Source: Phoronis australis
Taxonomy: Eukaryota > Phoronida > Phoronidae
DNA length: 64,000 nucleotides
Direction of reading: 5' to 3'
Assembly: GCA_002633005.1 (NCBI GenBank)
Contig: NMRA01000402.1
Coordinates: forward strand, 273,540-337,539
Below the pieces are notes generated by a model. The model had not been told where the DNA came from, ran no database searches, and saw only the letters and a list, made by a program, of their open reading frames with translations. The translations under genes were made by a program, and so were the position numbers. Positions 40,401 to 52,525 of this stretch are shown one piece after another. Positions within the stretch are counted from its first letter, which is position 1. Each line of letters begins with the position of its first letter.

Positions 40401-43400
40401 GCGTTTCCTATCATTTGAGGTTTGTAATTGTATTGTGTAGGCTATACTTCTTAACAATGTTATGGACTTTGTTGCTTAACGTTTCTCAATTTATCGGTAA
40501 TATTTGCATGGGGATATAGCTTTGTTTCTGGATCGTTGATGACAGTAGAAAAATCTCCCTTTTCGAATTTAGATGGCCAAAAATGTTCATCTCTTTCAAA
40601 ATTTGGGATGCGACCGTGTGAGAGTTGAGATATGTTGAATATCATTCCTTCTCATCACCTCTTGCCTTATAAATATACTAACGATTACCCGCTATCCTTT
40701 GGAAGTGAGACATCCCTCCTTGTAGGTAAACAGTTCTAATAATTTATTGTTTTAGTATATTTTTTCTGGTTTTCCCTCAGCCTATCAACTGCATGAAATG
40801 CCTTATTATTTACATTGGACCACGCCTGTGTGTTCAGTTAGATCACCGAAACCAGTGCTTTTTCTTGGCTAGCGATTTATTGTATTGTATGTTCGTGTAC
40901 GCGTGTATTGTAAATACATCTGTATTGTTTTCGTTTGCAGTCATTGTATTTAATAGTCTGGCGTATTGCAGATCGCACGGCATTGAACACGGCAATTTTC
41001 TTGCGTTTAGATAACAAACAAAACATTCAGTCGTACTCGTCAAATGCGGGTCCAGCACCTTTATTCATACTCATCGAAGACTGACTTCCCAAGACTTATA
41101 TTCATGGGCGGCGCAGCACAGAATAAAGTGAGGGTCTATAGAGTCCAGCCCCCTATGGTGCGCCGCCCATGGTATTACACACATTTGCTATCATCGACGT
41201 TTCTCTATCTCAGTCAAGCCGTCCCTCATAATGTCCCAAAACACGAGCCCACAGACCAAGTGCACCGAAAACTGGACAGATAGGAGAGCTTACTTGGACA
41301 ATAGATCGACAAACGCTGTAGGTAACGCTTGCCGTTTGATATAGTTACTTGTGAGAAGCGCAAAACCGGTATATCGGAAATCCGCATTGCTAGCGGTCAG
41401 CAACAGATTGTAAGCCACGACGTGTTTTTAACCAAATTCCATTGTGAATGTTGTCATAGAGCCGGAAACGCGGTACCAAAATGGAACTTGTAAGTTAAAT
41501 CGGCATGATAAGTTCCAGGTCGTTGACACTAGCTTCTGAGCCCATTCTCTCTAAAAAAATGAAGCTTCAGTCATGCGGGTGTCTCAACCTTTAGTCAAAG
41601 AGACGCTGCGGGCGCGAACGGCCTAGTTCACAGTGTACTCTTCTGTTTGGTGCCAGGTGTCTTGATTAGGGTTCTGTGGACCCTTATAATGGGCATTTAG
41701 CTAAATGACTACATACAAGTAGAATTATGTGAGCCATTAAAAGTGCAAGGCTTATGAAAGTAAAAAGACGCATGACTTTATGGGCTTTGTACCGATTTGT
41801 ATGCACTCGGGTCTTGGAGCCCAAGTTGTCAGGTTGCTAAACGATATCGTGTACAGTAACGCTACCAATCTTCGTTTGATGTAAAAGCTCAAGATATAAC
41901 CACCAAATTGCTGTTTCAGTTTTCAGTCGGGAGGTTTCCCGTCGCTTTGAGTGCACACTTTGAACCACGCAACAAGAACGAGAGTTCGAGCCAATGTTAT
42001 ATTGTGGATTGCACACCGTGGAAACATCTCTTGTTTGACATTTTTTTTTCGTTCATCAGTCGCCTAGTGCAAATTATGATCGTAAGATTGATTTTATCAC
42101 GTTGTGGTCTGAAAATCATCATATTGGCCTCAGTGAAATTCAGTAACTGTTTTAAGTGAGCAGCCCTTCATTTTCTATGGTCTTTGATATCGGCAGAGAA
42201 TGAGCCATCAAGCCCGCCAATTACATCGACAGCTAAAACCAACACACATTATCTTAATAGTGATAACCAAACGTGGTTATCGTCACTTGTATCCACACGT
42301 GATCTTTTCAGACGAAAAACATGTAACTTGCAATGTTACAAAGTATCGGCGAATTTTAAGACATGCTGTTGAGCAGATCATGGAGAGCTAACTAGCCGGG
42401 AAGGTTTACGTCACATGAGCCGTCTGGATGTAGGTCTCGAGAGCAGCCTTACGCAGAGCTAATGTGACTTACTGTAGACAGTTGGGTAACAAATCCACGA
42501 GACGATTACAATCAAATTGAGGCCTCCATTATCTCCCTCAGACAGCAATCAGTTGTCTGCTTTCGTGTTGTTATCAATCCATGAGGGGCACTCCAGTTCC
42601 CGGGGGTGGTCTTTCGGAGGAATATACATGAAAAGAATTATGGGCAGACTCAGGGTGCGCGGTTCCCTTACGGAAATTATCAAAAACTCCGTCGGCAACG
42701 TTTTTAGCAGCTACGTGGAAAACTTTCATTTGAAAAATGCGGTTGGGCCCCACCCTAGATCCGCCCAGTGATTTGTACTCGTTTTCTTGAGATGTTCGTA
42801 TTGACGAATTTTTGTTGGCACAGAAACCTTCTGATGGATGTCAGCAGAGGACGTTTGGAACTTGAAAAATGTAAACGCTTATTCATGATTGGACTCTTTT
42901 TAAGGAACGGATTTAGTTTAGCAATAACGAATCTAGTCGAATATTTTATGGCGAAGGTTTCTACTCGCGTAATCCCCCTCCCGCAGTCATGAATTGTTTC
43001 ACGAAGGTGTTTGGGAATAGGAGGAAAGTGAGTGCAAATTTTGGCGTGCACGTGATCTATAATCATTTAATTTCTTAATTCGTTCTTTAGACATGTATGA
43101 TAACGCAGTTGCTATACATAGCATGAAATGCTGGTAAATTTGAACTTAAAGTACACGTATAAACGTTTCTCACCTGCTAAATTATGTGTCGCTAATTACT
43201 TATAAGGGTGTTAACGTACTCGTTATCATGTCACAGCAACACGAAACGGTTAAGTGGTGAAATGCATTGGAAGTGAAAGAACTTGGGTAAGTTGAGTCAT
43301 TTTTGTTGTTGACTACTTAACTTTTATCTTATGTGATGGCCAAAACATAAATGCAAATACCGCCCAATTTATAGCATAGACAAGTATGAATTTTGTGACT

Positions 43401-43786
43401 AGTGACGGTTTGTGAGTGTAGTACACTTTAATTGCAGCAAAGGTCTTCGGCCCATCGCGGTATAATCAACTATCAACCTATGCATGAACAACAGCTCGAC
43501 ATTTATTGAATTTCTCTCATAAAAAGTAGATTAGACGTTTATTTATCATTTGCATGCTATCATCAATGATGCCGACTTCCCACAAGACGAACATAAAATG
43601 TTCTTATTTATTGCACCTACCCGCTTCTACTGGTAATTTGTAATTCGAACAACGCAACCGAGTATACATGTACATGTGGAAGTACCTTTGCGGTAACACA
43701 CAATTACACAGTCTCTTAAGATTACAACAGTGTTTAAGTAAGGCTTGTTGTCTGGTAGACAACCTTGCTAGTGATATTTAAACCAT
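40400..43786. other. Non-coding intergenic stretch
   Basis: Apart from the palindromic element at 41103-41171, no exon, RNA gene or clear repeat was recognised. Open frames of 60-100 codons on both strands have no family features. Confidence 0.3.
41103..41171. mobile_element. 69-bp near-palindromic MITE remnant (CATGGGCGGCGC family)
   Basis: CATGGGCGGCGCA at the left and TGCGCCGCCCATG at the right are perfect inverted copies; the short interior shares CTATAG and AGCCCC with the element at 16651. Too short to encode anything. Confidence 0.7.
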
Positions 43787-44089
43787 TTATGAGCAGAAAC
43801 AATCGGATGTTCCGCTTAGGATTACACTGTCCTCGAGCTCAATTAGTTCACTGTGGAGAGTCTGTAACTGTTGACAAACTGTATCAAACGCCTTAGAAAA
43901 CTCAACAAAAGCAGAATAAAAATTATATGTGTTTTGACCAGAAGCTAAATTGATCCAAAGAGGTAAGGGAATATAGTAAAGGGCGCCCACGGCCGATTTT
44001 ACATTGAACATGGCCATAATTTCTGTAGTTCCCGTCTCATAGTGGAATTGTCGAGGGATTAAACGCAAATATCGCACTTCGTTCTGCAA
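43787..44089 (-). pseudogene. Reverse-transcriptase fragment (motif A) of a non-LTR element
   Basis: The 100-codon frame contains FYSAFVEFSKAFDTV, matching RT motif A (aFvDfsKAFDtv) of LINE elements. Sequence on either side diverges and no motif C follows before the stop, so it is a short relic. Confidence 0.5.
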
Positions 44090-46300
44090 TAAATTTTAAA
44101 CTGCGCGTCTCATAATGAAAATATGTATTATCTGAGAACTTTTCGCTCCTAATCCATGAATTTGCTACGAATTGCTTCCTTTGCATAATGTTTATGTATA
44201 GATGGATAGCTCATGGAATAATTCAAAACACATTAACCACGCAATGTGTAAAACGAGAGAATGAAAATTGACTTCAGACTGACTACACCATGAGAATAAT
44301 ACGTTCCAAATCCCTCCCACACTCTTGAGTCCCAGCTGAAGCAGACAGTGAGGTGCCAGAATTGTGGTACCTGCAGCATCGTTTAGCTACGCCCAACTAT
44401 ACAAAAATTATGCTGCCTGGGCCTATGGAGGGAGGGGCTTTTTGTATTCAACCTGGCAATATCGGATTGAAAGAGTGTTGGTGGCCTAGTGTGACTTGCC
44501 ATTTCGCGAGTTATTACAATGATAATTAATTTGCCAGTCTGACGCCAGGATTACTTTCAGTAATAAATAATCATGACAGTAATAAATAGTTATGGCAGTA
44601 ATACGTGTAGATACCTGTACAAAAAATTAATCAGCCAATCAAAAGTCATGAATAATTGTAATATTTATAAATTTACATTTTTAAATCTTAATCAAGTTCT
44701 AAGTGCCATTTCCTGTCAAAAGAAATATTCCTTTTGAGTCGCCGTGGTACAACTTTATTATTCCGTTCGCTGACCAGTATGAATCATTTATGCTATAGAA
44801 GACGATTTGAAAATAACGCTCTATTAATCTACGATCTTTTAGACATGAGTGGTAAACTACCATTTCATACACACGAATTCTGTCCACCAATCACAGAGAT
44901 TTCCGGCTTTATAAACAATACGAAGCTATTTAGAAGGAAAAATTCATTTAGAATGCTTTAACAATCGACATGGATAAAACACAAAAAGACTTGATTTTCT
45001 TTTCCATTCGCGGTTTCTTACGAAGAGTAAAAGCAAATTTGGTATGACATTGTTTAGTAATGAGCGAGTGGCGCTCTAGTAAAATGTGAATCTGTCGTGA
45101 ACAAACGAAGTCACAATTTCATTATGGTTGGACGGCAGCTGTTAATAAGGGATTGGGAAAAATACAAATGCCAGACCGCCAAATCCAATGTTTGAGTCGT
45201 CATAGTTTAAACACATCAGCGAGATTCTTCATGCTTGGCGAGAGTCTTCTAATAAACCTCAGAACACTACGAGGACCACATAGAGGGGCACGTGCGAACA
45301 TCTACCGATAGAATCCCCACATTTTGGGCAATAATTATTTGTTTACTTTATTTAATCGTGGCATTTTAAAGAAGCCTGGAACGCGATAAACGGACTACAT
45401 TGTAATATTGAATGTGGTTATGTGCCACTAAAACAGAATTCAACCTGCTCACCTGCTATTTTAGGAATTGGATTTTTTTTTAATTTCTGTTCATATTAAA
45501 ACATTTTCTCCCACAAGACAAGCACGTCTCCTTATTTGGTGGGGCAAAACATAGACCTTTGATCTCAAGGGACTTCAAGCAACTGACTGTGAGCACATGC
45601 GCGCATTTTATTTAGTGGGAGAGAAATTAGAAACTCTGTGGTAACCACATAATTTTTTGCTTCGCGCTTATTTCAAAAATTGTGAATTTCGTGACTTTTT
45701 CTGGAAATTTCCTCACAGAAGCAGGTGAATTACTCTGCACTAGGCGTTGTAAGATGGTATTTTCGTCAGAATTTGTTTAAAAGATATTTTTGACGAACTT
45801 TTATGTTCCATGTATTTTTAAGAAGGGCTGCCAGTGTTAATCTGGGTAGAAACGTGTAAAAAACTATTTAAACCGTGAAGTCCAAATAACTCGAATTTTA
45901 ATGGCTACTTTTACGCCAGAAATGTGTTTCAATAAACGGCATTCTTGATTGAAAGATACTCTACGCTAGTGAATCGTGTATCTCATGACTCGAATTAATG
46001 TCAGCAGATTATTAAGATCACGAATCTTATCAGTAATTAATACGTGTATTGCAGCAAACAATTTCAAAGGATACTAAACCCTTTTGGTAATTTCAACCTG
46101 TCCTCGTTCTGCCCCCTGCTAATGCATTGGAATCAACTAAAAAATACACACTTCTGTGTCATAGAATGAATATTGTGGCTTATGGCGGGTAGTCTTCTCC
46201 GTGTGACTCTTTAAACGTACTTTGGTCACGCTTGCCAAGTTTGCACACTGCAAGATTTTTTTATTTTTGCTGTTAGCTCTGTGGATTTATCGAGGGTGCA
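44090..46300. other. Non-coding stretch
   Basis: AT-rich sequence with scattered short direct repeats (CAGTAATAAATA near 44558-44600). No exon was recognised. Confidence 0.3.
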
Positions 46301-46309
46301 ACTGCTTTC

Positions 46310-47880
46310 CTATAGGCTTTCCTATTGGATCCTATAGGAAATCCTATAGGGTCCAATAAGAATCCAATTGGATTTTGGCCCAATATCCTATAGGAATTCT
46401 ATAGGATCCTATAGGAAATTCTACAGGAATCCTAGAGGATATCCTATAGGATCCAATAGAAATGCAATTGGATTTTGGCCGAATATCCTGTAAGAATCCT
46501 ACAGGATCCTATAGGAATCCTTTAGGGTATCCTATAGGAAATCCTATAGAAATTCTTACGAGACTTATAAGAAATCCATTAGGATTTCCCAGCATGACAT
46601 TTTCAATGCATACTTAATGCAACAAAGCAACAGTGTTTTCAACAAAACAAATTCAACTGGAACACAGGTAACCTCAAAGTTCTTGTACAGCAGTCTACTC
46701 CGTTCTTGAACACCGTCTACAGCAGGATACCTATATATGTTACAAATGGTGTACTAAACTGGGACTACAAAAAACTGTTATTTTTTGATTTTTTTCAAAA
46801 TATGTTCAAGTAACTTATTATATAAATGCTGTTGTAAGCTGATGTCGAGTGCTTTAATTGCTATGAAGATAACTGTTCATTGAATCTCTTTTCAGTGACA
46901 TCTGTTGTCCAGTTGAGAAACTGTCCATTTAAACCACTAAGCCATACACATGATCAAAACTTTCTTTAGAAGTTTAGACACAACAATATATTTTACAACA
47001 CCTGAAATGAAACAGCTATAATCAGAGATATAGATGTTATGATTTACGAGAATTTCATATACAAGAAATTCAGTAGGATTCTATCAGTTAAATAAGATCC
47101 TATAGGAAGTTCAAAAAGGTTATTATAGGAAATCCTACAGGAATCCAATATCATTTCCTATAGGAATCCTACAGGACTTCTTTAGGGTTACCTGTAGGAA
47201 TCCTATAGGATTTCCTACAAAAATCCTGTAGGAAATCCTATAGAATCCAATAGGAAATCCTACAGGATTCCTACAGGTAATCCTATAGAAGTCCTATAGG
47301 ATTCTTATAGGAAATCATATTGGATTTCCTACAAAATTCCTGTAGGAAATCCTATAGGATCCAATAGGAAATCCATTACGATCCCATATTTCCTAAAGCA
47401 TCCAATAGGAAAGCCTATTGAAATCTTTTAGGATATCCTATGAGAAACCCTATAGGAATTGGTATAAGACTTGAATATATCCAGTAGACAGTTCAATAGG
47501 ATTCTATAGGAAGTTCACTACGATTCTATGAAGCAATTAACATACATGTATTAAGACTCGCCTGAATATTAAAATTTACAAAAATTAATGACTCGGAAGA
47601 GCTGAAATTAGATAAAAACAAATTGATATTTTACTATATACTCTTAGGCTATTTGTTTGTTAAAATGCTTAGAAATCAGATTTGTGATTAAATTCCTATA
47701 GGATTTTTTCAATAGGAATCCTTATAGGATATCTTGTTCCCATAGGAATCCTATAGGAAATCGATATTCCTATAGGAATTCTTATAGGATTTTCTATGTG
47801 AATTCCTATTGGAAATCTTATCCTGTGTGAATCCTATAGGATCCTATAGGATCCTGTTGAATATTTTCGTATGGGACCTA
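46310..47880. repeat. Arrays of the palindrome TCCTATAGGA (first haplotype copy)
   Basis: Dense, imperfect runs of the self-complementary 10-mer TCCTATAGGA and extensions (AATCCTATAGGATT) at about 46310-46580, 47090-47530 and 47690-47870, separated by unique sequence. Spacing is irregular, unlike a normal minisatellite. Almost every stretch could form local hairpins. Confidence 0.9.
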
Positions 47881-48744
47881 ATTAAACATCTGAAATATTT
47901 NCTACTCCGTTCTTGAACACCGTCTACAGCAGGATACCTATATATGTTACAAATGGTGTACTAAACTGGGACTACAAAAAAATGTTATTTTTTTATTTTT
48001 TTCAAAATAAGTTCAAGTAACTTATTATATAAATGCTGAATGCTAGACGCTTTTACATGTTGTTCTCTGATAGTCAAAGTTGTAAGCTGATGTCGAGTGC
48101 TTTAATTGCTATGAAGATAACTGTTCATTGAATCTCTTTTCAGTGACATCTGTTGTCCAGTTGAGAAACTGTCCATTTAAACCACTAAGCCATACACATG
48201 ATCAAAACTTTCTTTAGAAGTTTAGACACAACAATATAATTTACAACATCTGAAATGAAACAGCTATAATCAGAGATATAGATGTTATGATTTACGAGAA
48301 TTTCATATACAAGAAATTCAGTAGGATTCTATCAGTTAAATAAGATGCTATAGGAAGTTCACTACGATTCTATGAAGCAATTAACATACATGTATTAAGA
48401 CTCGCCTGAATATTAAAATTTAGGGACATTAATGACTCGGAAGAGCTGGAATTAGATAAAAACAAATTGATATTTTACTATATACTCTTAGGCTATTTGT
48501 TTGTTAAAATGCTTAGAAATCAGATTTGTGATTAAATTCCTACAGGATTTTTTCAATAGGAATCCTTATAGGATATCTTGTTCCCATAGGAATCCTATAG
48601 GAAATCGATATTCCTATAGGAATTCTTATAGGATTTTCTATATGAATTCCTATTGGAAATCTTATCCTGTATGAATCCTATAGGATCCTATAGGATCCTG
48701 TTGAATATTTTCGTATGGGACCTAATTAAACATCTGAAATATTT
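46695..48744. repeat. Duplicated block split by a single N; copies differ by about 430 bases of palindrome array
   Basis: 46695-47900 and 47902-48744 start and end identically, with N at 47901. The second copy lacks the array at about 47105-47500 and has an extra piece near 48040-48080 (ATGCTAGACGC...). Consistent with two alleles. Confidence 0.88.
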
Positions 48745-49555
48745 ATGAAATCTCTCCCGCTGTGAGATCAGGCTCGAAATCTGAATTGCTGACACCTGTT
48801 AAGGCTGAGTGTTCCCGACCTTAATTTGCGAAACTCGGGTCATTCGCCTCAAGAGAAAACTTGGGACTGAAATGATAATAATACATTTTATCCGCTAACT
48901 CTCAATATAACAACCTTTGCATGCAACACGTAATTCCCAAACAAAGAACTAATCCAATCCTATAATTCACTACGTAAGAGAAAAATAATGGCTGCACTTT
49001 ATTGTGTTCACTGGTTTAACCAGTCAAGCAGCTAAAATATCTGATTGGTCAGCACTCGGTAGTCATCACCGTGAACCAATCCGATGGCTTAGCCTGTTGA
49101 CCCGGTGGAACTGGCGAAGTCAATCAATTACCACCAACTTCAGATATATTTTCAGCGTTTTTCTGTTAATTGCAGAAACAACAAGCAATAACTCCTAGTG
49201 CTTGCGACCAAAATTTGGTTTGGTTAGTTGGGAATGACGTCATTGGATCCGACGAGTCATTTCCGCCTGTTTGAAGAACCCGTTGCTGGTAAGCAACAAC
49301 ATTGGTAAAGATTCGTCTGTGCAATTTCACTTAACATTCAGAGTGTACGTTTACGTTCCCGCACATGTTATATATTAACGTAAGAATTTTTCTATTTCCA
49401 TTCAAGGAACTCGTGGTATGGAGCCGTGGTTGGACAAGGAATGGTGTGAATTGCCACAAATAACCAAAAATACCTTGAGGATCTACTTGAGCGAACCGAG
49501 TTACATGTCACGTCACGCGCCGTCATACCCTGACAGAACAGGTTCCGAAACATTG

Positions 49556-49595
<40 letters not shown>

Positions 49596-52334
49596 TTTTA
49601 GTGAATGAATACTGATAAAACTCCTAAACTAATAATCCTAGAAATTTTTGTCTTTGCATTTGCACGCTGCTTGCAACTTTTCAACTATACTTTTTTCCAC
49701 AATGTCAAAAAACAAAGTTCGTTGAAATGTGTCTTCTACGATTCATAACGTCATTATAGCTATGTAGCATACTCGGCGAACACAACAACCAGCCGTGAAA
49801 AGTCAACTTGCTCAGCCTTGTCAATGACGAGCTGTATGGTCTTTCCAATCTCAGAAACCACACTATTTGAACTAAGGAACAATTTGAGATTAATTTCGTA
49901 ACAATTAGAGGTCTTAATCAAGATCAGAAATCGGGTTTATATCGACTTTTCCCAACTACTACTAGGGTTAAGTATTAATAATAAACGACATTGGCCATGA
50001 TGATCCACTTGGGAGATTTAGATTTACCGACGTGGGATGGGAATGTGTGACGGTCACGGTGAAGGCCTACCTATCGTAGTTGGAGAATTTGGATATGACG
50101 ATGGCAAAGACGGGAGAGAGAAAGGGGAGGTGGAGTTCACGACCTGGTCACCTACTATACATGTACAAACTGGGAGTTTCGATTCGGTAAGGTAAAATGT
50201 CCACTTCACTTTTTAACAGTGGAAATATTCGTCATAATAAGGGGCGTGTATCCCAATTCCTTGACGAACACAAAAAACAAGAAAAATAGTGGATTGTCTT
50301 CGGGGTCAGGTGCCATTGGTTTGAAAAAAACTAGCGTGGTTAGTTTAATTGCCCTGATAGTGGAGCATTTTAAATTCCTTCGTGTTGACAATGTGCCAGC
50401 ACATCTACAGTAGGTGACAGGATCGGTAGTATTATTGCGCGGCAATTTGATACAATCATTCTGTTTTCTTAAACATCACTTGTAATAGGACAATACATGT
50501 ACACATTCTATCAGAACTGTGTTAATTTCGAAAGAGTTAGTGCGCATTCATGAAGAAAATTAATCTGCTTTAAATCGTTTTTTAGTCATTGAAAACTGGT
50601 TCACGCTCTCGGCGACTGCGTTGTCGAAGCAGCTGTTTCTCCATTGTCACTCGTCGCTTTACTAACTTTATAATATTTTCAGTTCTATTCTAGTCGTTTT
50701 ATAGCACTTGTCATTCCAATCAACCCTTCTTTCTAGTCCTTCTATGGAACTCGTTTTTCTAGTCATTTTACAACACTCGTCGTCTTAGTCAGTCAAGGTC
50801 CTGCGACTAACTGCTATTTAAAAAGACGCAATTTATAGCACCCGTCGTTCTGAAGGTGTGGCGACTAACTACTATTAAAAAAACGCGTATCCAATCAACC
50901 TAACAACGACATTTTTTGGTGGCAGCGAGTCAGGCGTGTTTTAATGTCCTGAATTTAGGAACGTTGGATAAAATTCATTACAAATCACAAAGCGTGGCGT
51001 GCTCCCTTTAGCGGTGTTCGTTAACTTGTCCATCAAGACAGCCATCACCGCCCGTGTCCGTGTAACCCACCTAAGAACATCGCGCATTCATCCGTTACGT
51101 GACTGTGCGTGTCCATTGTCGCGCCCACATCAAAAAGGACCTCTTTTTCACTGACGCTCATGCGCGGACTGCTAATCAACCTTCCTTTGACCATTAGAAC
51201 TGAAATGTTCCGGCCATTCGTAGCCTGTCAAATGTTTGAAATCCATGTACTGATAAAAAAGTCGTAGCAGCTTGCATTTGCCACCAATCTGGACTCGTGG
51301 TCCAATCATTGTACTCGAAACTGAACTTGAAATCGTATTTGTTATTACCCGTTCTTTTTGTGCAAACTCAAGAAAAGTGTATATTGTTGCGTGTTCGGGT
51401 GCATTATAGATCACCTACATGTACTTGACTGCCTAGTTTCCACTTGACCCTAACATTAAAGCTAGCTATAAATTCGAGCCTAAGCTTGAAATCTAGGGCT
51501 TTTAGTCGATTTTGCAATTTGGGGGCCATCAACTGCGATGAGAGCTCGTAAAAGCTTGATTAATGTTTGTAATTTTCCCGGTAAGCATTCCATTATTTGA
51601 GGCTGGGTGCACCAAATTAATACACCCGACGCGTCATAAGTAACCACACTATAAAAGCGATCACATAAAAACGAAACAGAACTCTCATTCAATGCTATTT
51701 GATTCAGTAAACTTGCTCTGGGACAATTCTGTTTGCAAAAACTTGAACCTAACGTAAACCCTCGTGTATAGATACATTGTAGTTTAAAAGAGACTGTAAT
51801 TCATATTCGTACGAGACAAAATTCAAGGCAACTATGACTGAGACTGACACATTATAGGCAAGTTTACCCCCAGATCATCCAGTCCCCAAGCCACGAAGTT
51901 CATCTTATGTAGCAAAAGTTACCTGAAACGTATGAAGGTTACCAAGGTACTCATTTTTTGTGCTCTATACATGCACAACTATTTTCATACATGAGGGACT
52001 TTTGCAGTTTCCAATGAGCTTATACTGTGTTACCGAGGCTAGGACGGGACCAGAGAATTCAATGGGCACTAGCCTTGTCGGTCGTGATATACATGTATTG
52101 TGCCCACAAAATCAACCGCGGTGACCGCCAAAACATGATCTTGCCGTTGTTTAGGTCTTTCAGCTGGCAACTCCAACCATTGCATTAGTAGCTAAAAATG
52201 CAACTGACAGGTGACAGATTTTTTTTTTAAAGTAGTACGTCATATTTTGACGGAGTAAAATGTCCTCGCACAGGCTTTCGTGAAAACAGGAGAACGACAG
52301 AGACATTATGCTGACGAATTTTGTTTCCTTTCAG
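48745..52334. other. Non-coding region upstream of PRDM12 PR-domain exons
   Basis: An N-terminal PRDM12 exon ending in phase 1 and the promoter are expected here or further upstream but were not recognised. It contains an (ATT)n tract at 49558-49594, diverged GCGACTAAC-CTATT repeats at about 50810-50890, and a diverged relative of the 33275 MITE at about 51285-51515. Confidence 0.3.
49558..49594. repeat. (ATT)n microsatellite
   Basis: Perfect trinucleotide tract of about 12 units. Confidence 0.95.
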
Positions 52335-52525
52335 TCAAACCTCCCGACACACTACGCCTGCCGCCGCAGTTGCGCATTGGATTGTCATCCATTCCTCTCC
52401 AACCAGTTGGCGTTTTCACTCGAACTTGGCTGACAGAGGGAACAATTATGGGTCCATTCTGTGGCAGCATCGTGTCGTGTCGAGAAGTGAAAGCGACCAG
52501 AAAACATCGACCTCATGCGTGGGAG
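52335..52525 (+). CDS. PRDM12: PRDM12 exon: N-terminal half of PR domain
   Basis: Acceptor cctttcag, donor gtgagc. [20 protein letters not shown] followed by [16 protein letters not shown] aligns with the PR-domain start (LP..v.ig.SSIP..GlGvF...wi..Gt.mGPf.G) and ends at W-E, a split point conserved in PR/SET alignments. Confidence 0.92.
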
